Below are positions 6,932 to 10,917 of a stretch of 10,917 bases of DNA, piece by piece. A model generated the notes under the pieces. That model saw only the letters and a program-made list of their open reading frames with translations, ran no database searches and had not been told where the DNA came from. Position 1 is the stretch's first letter; each line of letters opens with the position of its first letter. The stretch lies in NCBI GenBank assembly GCA_026991065.1, contig JALXCG010000795.1, positions 1 through 10,917 of the forward strand. Direction: 5' to 3'. Origin of the DNA: JALXCG01 sp026991065 [NCBI: Gemmatimonadota bacterium] (lineage in GTDB: Bacteria; GCA-2686955). The position numbers were made by a program, and so were the translations under genes.

Positions 6932-7924
6932 TCACTCCTGCGCAATGCGCAACACCGCGGCGCCATCGATCCGGCCGTCGCGCAGCCGCTCAAGCGCCTG
7001 GTTGGCCGCGTGCAGAGGAAAACTCTCCACCTCGGTGCGCACCGGCACCCGCGGTGCCACAGTGAAGAACTCCTCGCCGTCGCGACGAGTCAGATTGGCT
7101 ACCGAGCGAATCACCCGCTCGCCCCAGAGCCGGGAGTAGGCAAACTCCGGTATCGGGCTCATGTGGATGCCGGCACAGACCACAATTCCGCCCTTGCGCA
7201 CCACGCGCAGCGCTTCCGGCACCAGCGACCCCACCGGCGCAAAAAGAATCGCCGCATCCAACTCGCGTGGGGGCGTCGCCCCGGAAGCGCCCGCCCAGGT
7301 CGCCCCGAGCCGGCGGGCGAAGGCCTGGGCGCTCGCATCCCCGGGCCGGGTAAAAGCGTAGACCTCGCGACCCTGATGCACCGCAACCTGCGCGATGATG
7401 TGAGCGGCGGCTCCAAAACCGTAAAGCCCGAGACGTCCGGCGTCCTCCGCCATGCGCAGCGCGCGGTAGCCAATCAGGCCGGCGCAGAGCAGTGGGGCCG
7501 CATGAAGATCGTCGTAGGCTGCGGGAATCGGAAAAGCGTATCGATGGTCGGCGACCGCGTATTCGGCAAAACCTCCATGGATGTCGTAACCGGTAAAGCG
7601 GGCCCGGTCGCAAAGATTCTCCCGTCCGGCACGACACTGCGGGCAGCTCCCACAAGTGCTCCCCAGCCAGGGAACGCCCACGCGCTGCCCCACTTCCAGC
7701 GTCTGCACCCGATCGCCACGGGCCACCACCTCCGCAATGATCTCGTGACCGGGAATCAAGGGCATGCGCGGCTCGGGAAGATCACCATCGACAATGTGCA
7801 GATCGGTCCTGCAGACAGCACAAGCACGCACCCGCAGAAGCAGATCCAGCGGCCCGGGAGTGGGTGAGTCCACCTCCAGCAAACGCAGTGGTTCACCAAC
7901 CCGCGTCATCACCATCGCCTGCAT
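6932..7924 (-). CDS. Zinc-dependent alcohol dehydrogenase family protein
   Basis: A cytoplasmic medium-chain dehydrogenase that should interconvert an alcohol and an aldehyde or ketone using NAD(P). Catalytic zinc ligands are C38 (in CAVCRTD), H60-E61 (in PGHE) and C147 (in LLCAGL). The structural zinc is bound by C91, C94, C97 and C105. The nucleotide-binding glycine motif is GLYGFGAAAH at about 166-175. The segment EVYAFTRPGD and the short length (330 residues) resemble a subfamily I recall as TIGR02822; substrate unknown. The frame is open to a TTG at 7936, with ATGs at 7930 and 7924. The ATG at 7924 has GGAG 6 bases upstream and is the best start. It is divergent from the Nudix-like regulator across a 104-base gap. 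Confidence 0.93.
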   Translation of the reverse strand: MQAMVMTRVGEPLRLLEVDSPTPGPLDLLLRVRACAVCRTDLHIVDGDLPEPRMPLIPGHEIIAEVVARGDRVQTLEVGQRVGVPWLGSTCGSCPQCRAGRENLCDRARFTGYDIHGGFAEYAVADHRYAFPIPAAYDDLHAAPLLCAGLIGYRALRMAEDAGRLGLYGFGAAAHIIAQVAVHQGREVYAFTRPGDASAQAFARRLGATWAGASGATPPRELDAAILFAPVGSLVPEALRVVRKGGIVVCAGIHMSPIPEFAYSRLWGERVIRSVANLTRRDGEEFFTVAPRVPVRTEVESFPLHAANQALERLRDGRIDGAAVLRIAQE

Positions 7925-7973
7925 CGCCATCTCCAATCTCAGCCCGAAGGCCGGGAATGTAGGGTACTATCAC

Positions 7974-7993
7974 GCGCACGGGATCCCCCGCGC
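7974..7993. promoter_or_regulatory. Near-palindromic operator candidate in the divergent gap
   Basis: GCGC, two bases, the perfect palindrome GGGATCCC, two bases, then GCGC: 16 of 20 positions are symmetric. It sits about 50 bases from the dehydrogenase start and about 35 bases from the regulator start, where an autoregulator would bind. TACTAT at 7965-7970 next to it is a weak -10-like sequence for the plus-strand gene, without a good -35. High local GC makes GC-rich palindromes more likely by chance. Confidence 0.35.
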
Positions 7994-8028
7994 AACTCTC
8001 CATTCGCCCACGCCGCCGGCTCTGTTCC

Positions 8029-9021
8029 ATGCACCCCGCTCAACCCGCTATGTCTCCCGCCTCGCTCCCGCCCGCATCGCTGGAGATTCGCCTCGACGCG
8101 GTCATCCTCAGCGTATCCGGTGGTGCACCGCACGTGTGTACCATCGAAGATGGTTGCGGTGAGCTGGCCCTCCCCTCGGGCCCACTGGACCTCGCCCAGG
8201 ATCGCACCCTCGAACTGGCGGCCCGACGCCGCGTGCGCGAACAGGTCGGCATTGAGCTGGGTTATGTAGAACAGCTTTACACCTTCGGCGACCGCGACCG
8301 CAAGCCCACTGCGCGCACCGATGGCGCGCGGGTGATTTCGGTCGCCTATCTGGCATTGGTCGAAGAGGAGCATCTAACGGTCAAACCCGACTCCCAGGTC
8401 GCCTGGACGCCCCTCTACACACTTCTTCCCTGGGAAGATTGGTTTCGCGGGCGCCCGCCACGTCTCGATCAGGATCTGATTCCCGGAATCCGCGCTTGGA
8501 TCGCGGACGCGGCCGACCCCGGAGTTCGCGCCGAGCGCCGCGCGCGGGCCGACCTGACCTTCGGCAGCGAAGGCGCTCCCTGGGATGGCGAGCGCGTGCT
8601 CGAGCGCTACGAGCTACTCTATGAGATCGGCCTGGTCGCCGAGCGGGAGCGGGATGCGGGCGGCGCGCGGCCGCCCGCCACAGCAGCAACCCAGGGCCGC
8701 GCCATGGCGGTTGACCATCGCCGCATCTGCGCCACGGCCCTGGGGCGACTGCGCGGCAAGATCCGCTATCGCCCCCTGGTGTTTGAGTTGCTGCCGGACC
8801 AGTTCACACTGCTGGAACTGCAGCGCGTGGTCGAAGCCCTGGCGGGGGTTCCGATCCACAAACAGAATTTCCGTCGTCTGGTCGACCGCAGCCGGCTGGT
8901 CGAAGGTACCGGCAACCACCGAGCCCGCACCCGCGGTCGTCCAGCGGAGCTGTTCCGCTTCCGCCGCGATGTTCTGCGCGAACGGCGCGGCCCCGGAATC
9001 GGCCTGCCGCGCCTGAAGTAG
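8029..9021 (+). CDS. Nudix-like/winged-helix regulator, 'NAD regulator' type
   Basis: The 330-residue product matches from memory the proteins annotated as 'NAD regulator' in Alphaproteobacteria, relatives of the NrtR family that control NAD metabolism. The N-terminal half is a Nudix fold (about 18-170) with ALPSGPLDL, ELGYVEQLYTFGDRDR and WTPLYTLLPWEDW. The Nudix box is degraded: in the segment REUxEExG equivalent (about 67-74) two conserved acidic positions are R68 and Q72. Hydrolysis is therefore unlikely and ligand sensing more likely. The C-terminal half carries WDGERVLERYELLYE (about 186-200) and a winged-helix-like part, LRGKIRYRPLVFELL to HKQNFRRLVD, ending in GRPAELFRFRRDV. Neither ATG (8029, 8050) has a clear ribosome binding site; 8029 is arbitrary. 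No nad genes lie in the window. Confidence 0.85.
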   Translation: MHPAQPAMSPASLPPASLEIRLDAVILSVSGGAPHVCTIEDGCGELALPSGPLDLAQDRTLELAARRRVREQVGIELGYVEQLYTFGDRDRKPTARTDGARVISVAYLALVEEEHLTVKPDSQVAWTPLYTLLPWEDWFRGRPPRLDQDLIPGIRAWIADAADPGVRAERRARADLTFGSEGAPWDGERVLERYELLYEIGLVAERERDAGGARPPATAATQGRAMAVDHRRICATALGRLRGKIRYRPLVFELLPDQFTLLELQRVVEALAGVPIHKQNFRRLVDRSRLVEGTGNHRARTRGRPAELFRFRRDVLRERRGPGIGLPRLK

Positions 9022-9029
9022 CTCCCGGA

Positions 9030-10241
9030 TCACGCCGGTAGAGTCAGGCCTTTGCTGCGCAGCACTTCAGCCACCACCGCGTCCGCCTTGGCGAAGCGTT
9101 GGGGCCAGGTGTTGGCGCGCGCTTCGGCGATCCGCTTCCGGCGCAACTCGGTGGCTTCCTCTCCGCTCTCCTCCAGCGCCGCGGCCACCGCCGCCACAAA
9201 CTCGCCCGGCTCCGCCGCCACCCGCACCAGGGGCTCCAGATCGCGCAGCGCCGGTATCTCCACCGAAACGGTTGGAATCCCCGCCGCCAAATACTCGTAG
9301 GACTTGGTGGGAAACATGTAGCGCACATATTTCGCCTTGCGGAAAGGGATCAGCCCAACATCGAAAGCGGCCAAATACCCCGCCAGTTCATGCGGCTCGC
9401 GGCCACCGAGAAAATGTACATTGGGCAGAGCCTTCAGCGCCGCCGGGGCGGGGCTCAGCTCCGGTCCCACCATCACCAACTGCCACTGCGGATCGGCCAT
9501 CGCCAGCGCAACCAGCAGATCGTAATCCAAACGCGGATCGATCGCCCCCAGATAGCCCACCCGCGGGTGGGGAATCGCCGCCACGTCCGGGGCGATCTCC
9601 ACATTGGGATCGGCGGCCCGCTCCACCACCTGCTCATCGACCCCACTGGGGAGATAGAGCAGATCCTCGCGGATCGTGCCCAGATCCTCGCGCAGCGTCG
9701 ACGCGGTCACCATCACCCGATCCGCGCGTCGCAGCAACCGCGCCTCCATCGGATCCAACAACCGCCGTTTCTTCTGATTGGAGTGATAGGCAGCGATGCG
9801 ATCGTTGCAATCGAAGATCACCGCACAGGGATCGAGAAACGCCTCATCCGCCAGATAGAAGGGGTGATACGACCACACCAGCGGCCGCCTGAACCCCAGT
9901 GAGCGAACCACCCCCGCCATCGATCGGCGCATCAGCTGGTGGTTGCAACCATCGATCACCCCGAGAATCCCCATCTGAAAAAACAGCGGCGGCGGGGTCC
10001 AGACATGCAAATTGGGAGCGATCCGACGGACTCCTCCGCGCCAATTGCGGAAATCGTTCTTGATCCGCTGCTTGAACTCGGGATGCAGCCACATCGTGGT
10101 GAACGCATAAGGCGCATCGCAAAAAAGCACCCGGTTCCCGCTCTCCGCCAGATGCAGCGCCGTTTTGTGCATAATCAGCTGGACGCCGCCCCAACTGATC
10201 CAGCTTGGGATCACAATGTCCAGTCCACTCAGCGCTGCCAT
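9030..10241 (-). CDS. GT4-type glycosyltransferase (TuaH-like)
   Basis: The 403-residue product has two Rossmann-like halves. The N-terminal one includes SWISWGGVQLIMHKTALHL (acceptor side). The C-terminal one shows GYLGAID (229-235), VMVGPEL and the donor-binding signature FPTKSYEYLAAGIPTVS (310-326, with E316 the probable nucleotide-sugar contact). VIFDCNDR at 141-148 and LPSGVD near 197-202 recall TuaH-like enzymes of surface polysaccharide synthesis. It probably acts at the cytoplasmic face of the membrane; donor and acceptor are unknown. No other polysaccharide genes flank it. The ATG start has a GAGGAG-type site 11 bases upstream, slightly distant. Its stop is 8 bases from that of the convergent regulator gene. 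Confidence 0.9.
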   Translation of the reverse strand: MAALSGLDIVIPSWISWGGVQLIMHKTALHLAESGNRVLFCDAPYAFTTMWLHPEFKQRIKNDFRNWRGGVRRIAPNLHVWTPPPLFFQMGILGVIDGCNHQLMRRSMAGVVRSLGFRRPLVWSYHPFYLADEAFLDPCAVIFDCNDRIAAYHSNQKKRRLLDPMEARLLRRADRVMVTASTLREDLGTIREDLLYLPSGVDEQVVERAADPNVEIAPDVAAIPHPRVGYLGAIDPRLDYDLLVALAMADPQWQLVMVGPELSPAPAALKALPNVHFLGGREPHELAGYLAAFDVGLIPFRKAKYVRYMFPTKSYEYLAAGIPTVSVEIPALRDLEPLVRVAAEPGEFVAAVAAALEESGEEATELRRKRIAEARANTWPQRFAKADAVVAEVLRSKGLTLPA

Positions 10242-10269
10242 AAACCACTCTTCTCCTCAACGTTTTCGG

Positions 10270-10284
10270 GGTCTTTGCGAGACC
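10270..10284 (-). promoter_or_regulatory. Hairpin at the predicted 5' end of the glycosyltransferase mRNA
   Basis: The minus strand reads GGTCT-CGCAA-AGACC, a perfect 5-bp stem with a 5-base loop. It starts at the base where transcription from the adjacent promoter candidate is expected (about 10283). It could stabilise the transcript's 5' end; the stem is short. Confidence 0.35.
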
Positions 10285-10289
10285 GCTCA

Positions 10290-10318
10290 AGTTTAGGGAG
10301 CGACATCCGCGCTGACAA
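10290..10318 (-). promoter_or_regulatory. Sigma70-type promoter candidate for the glycosyltransferase
   Basis: On the minus strand TTGTCA (-35, 10313-10318; 5 of 6 to consensus) and TAAACT (-10, 10290-10295; 4 of 6) are separated by 17 bases. The predicted leader is about 42 bases. A small inverted repeat, CAAGA-A-TCTTG (10316-10326), overlaps the -35 element and might be an operator. Confidence 0.5.
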
Positions 10319-10359
10319 GAATCTTGGATCCTCCGCACTCCCCCTCGTTGGAGCCAGCC

Positions 10360-10758
10360 ATGCCGAACAACCCCACGCCTCGCACCACCACCGCCGGGGA
10401 CTACCCCTTTCGCTTCAACTCCGGCGCCTGCGCCGCCTGCGCCGGCCGCTGCTGCCGTGGCGCTCCCGGCCATGTCTGGGTAGACCCTGACGAACTGTCC
10501 CGGATCGCCACCCATCTCAACCAACCGGTGCTCACCATCCGCCGCGACTACGCCCGCCAAGTCAACGGCCGCTGGTCGCTGCGCGAACGCCCGCTCGCCG
10601 CCGACGATTTCGCCTGCATCTTTTTCGATCTCGGCCGCTCCCGCTGCACCATCTACCCGGTGCGCCCGCGGCAGTGCGCCACCTATCCATTCTGGCATCG
10701 CTTTCGCCACGACCCGCGGACCGCCGCCGCCGAGTGTCCCGGAGTGGAGATTCTCTGA
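10360..10758 (+). CDS. YkgJ-family cysteine cluster protein
   Basis: The 132-residue product has the YkgJ (UPF0153-type) pattern. An N-terminal C24-x2-C27-x3-C31-C32 in SGACAACAGRCC is followed by GAPGHVWV. The second half has C86 (FACIFFD), C96 (RCTIYPVRP), C106 (RQCATYPFW) and C126 (AECPG). Eight cysteines in total suggest a bound zinc or iron-sulfur cluster; the family's biochemical role is not established. It is likely cytoplasmic, with no signal peptide. The frame is open from a TTG at 10324, but the ATG at 10360 has GGAG 6 bases upstream and is clearly the start. It is divergent from the glycosyltransferase gene across about 118 bases. Confidence 0.92.
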   Translation: MPNNPTPRTTTAGDYPFRFNSGACAACAGRCCRGAPGHVWVDPDELSRIATHLNQPVLTIRRDYARQVNGRWSLRERPLAADDFACIFFDLGRSRCTIYPVRPRQCATYPFWHRFRHDPRTAAAECPGVEIL

Positions 10759-10787
10759 CCCCGGCCTCTCTCTCACCAAGAGCGGAA

Positions 10788-10829
10788 CGTCGCCGCCGCG
10801 ACAGGTCTCCTGGACACCCCGCGACGACG
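10788..10829. terminator. Hairpin between convergent genes, possible terminator
   Basis: CGTCGCCGC (10788-10796) pairs with GCGACGACG (10821-10829): 9 bp, with one position that is G-U on the minus strand and mismatched (C-A) on the plus strand. Inside the loop CAGG-TCT-CCTG can form a second short stem. It lies 30 bases after the YkgJ stop and 46 bases after the possible minus-strand gene end. No clear T-tract follows on either strand, so termination is uncertain. Confidence 0.3.
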
Positions 10830-10874
10830 GCGCTTTCAGCACAGCAATGCGCTCCCCCGCCAGCGCTCAGCCGC

Positions 10875-10917
10875 TCACGCCACCGGCTCGGGCGCGTAGG
10901 AGATCTTCGCCAGCTGC
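10875..10917 (-). CDS. Possible C-terminus of a minus-strand gene running off the window
   Basis: One minus-strand frame entering at the right edge reads QLAKISYAPEPVA followed by TGA at 10875-10877. The composition is protein-like and a hairpin lies downstream, but 13 residues cannot be identified and all frames are open for a while in such GC-rich DNA. Sequence beyond the window is needed to confirm or reject it. Confidence 0.25.
   Translation of the reverse strand, partial: QLAKISYAPEPVA

Noticed and set aside
6905-7867. Plus-strand open frame of 320 codons opposite the alcohol dehydrogenase
   Set aside because: The opposite strand encodes all zinc ligands and the nucleotide-binding motif of a known family.
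9844-10842. Minus-strand open frame of 332 codons spanning the glycosyltransferase start and antisense to the YkgJ gene
   Set aside because: It overlaps two well-supported genes in other frames and shows no domain; the YkgJ cysteine pattern and ribosome site favour the plus strand.

Overview
The window is a gene-dense, high-GC piece of bacterial chromosome (roughly 60-65% G+C by eye). It holds ten complete protein genes, one tRNA-Gly gene and the possible tail of an eleventh protein gene. I see no phage gene, transposase, CRISPR array or other mobile element. The best taxonomic guess is a Gram-negative bacterium in or near the Proteobacteria. The evidence is an exported protein of a type I associate with deltaproteobacteria-like genomes, a YkgJ-type cysteine-cluster protein, and a Nudix-like protein closely resembling the 'NAD regulator' annotated in Alphaproteobacteria. 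The neighbourhood of der and a DUF512 radical SAM gene is better known from Firmicutes and some deltaproteobacteria, so the lineage is not settled.

Layout. Positions 1-118 lie downstream of der and hold only a GC-rich hairpin. From 119 to 5182 a minus-strand cluster reads, in transcription order: an exported protein of unknown function, an AI-2E/PerM-type permease, a PDZ/radical SAM/DUF512 protein, and the ribosome-assembly GTPase Der. The first three are joined by two 4-base GTGA stop/start overlaps. Immediately upstream of the cluster are a tRNA-Gly(CCC) gene with encoded CCA and a strong hairpin (5229-5339). Further upstream on the same strand are a polytopic membrane protein (5427-6377), a stand-alone CheY-like receiver with its own recognisable promoter (6464-6841), and a zinc-dependent alcohol dehydrogenase (6932-7924).

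At about 7925-8028 a divergent gap with a near-palindromic operator candidate separates the dehydrogenase from the plus-strand Nudix/winged-helix regulator (8029-9021). That gene converges, with only 8 bases between, on a minus-strand GT4-type glycosyltransferase (9030-10241). The glycosyltransferase has a credible sigma70 promoter and a hairpin near its predicted mRNA 5' end. It diverges from a YkgJ-family gene (10360-10758). The last 40 or so bases may encode the C-terminus of another minus-strand gene.

How the parts may work together. The der cluster mixes ribosome maturation with envelope functions and appears translationally coupled, possibly fed partly by read-through from the tRNA gene. 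The regulator/dehydrogenase pair looks like a small redox module in which a catalytically degraded Nudix domain senses a nicotinamide-related ligand. Both ideas are inferences. No clearly novel multi-gene defence or biosynthetic system is visible; the most unusual items are the tRNA/hairpin/coupled-operon arrangement, the exported protein with an inserted CxxC, and the operator candidate.
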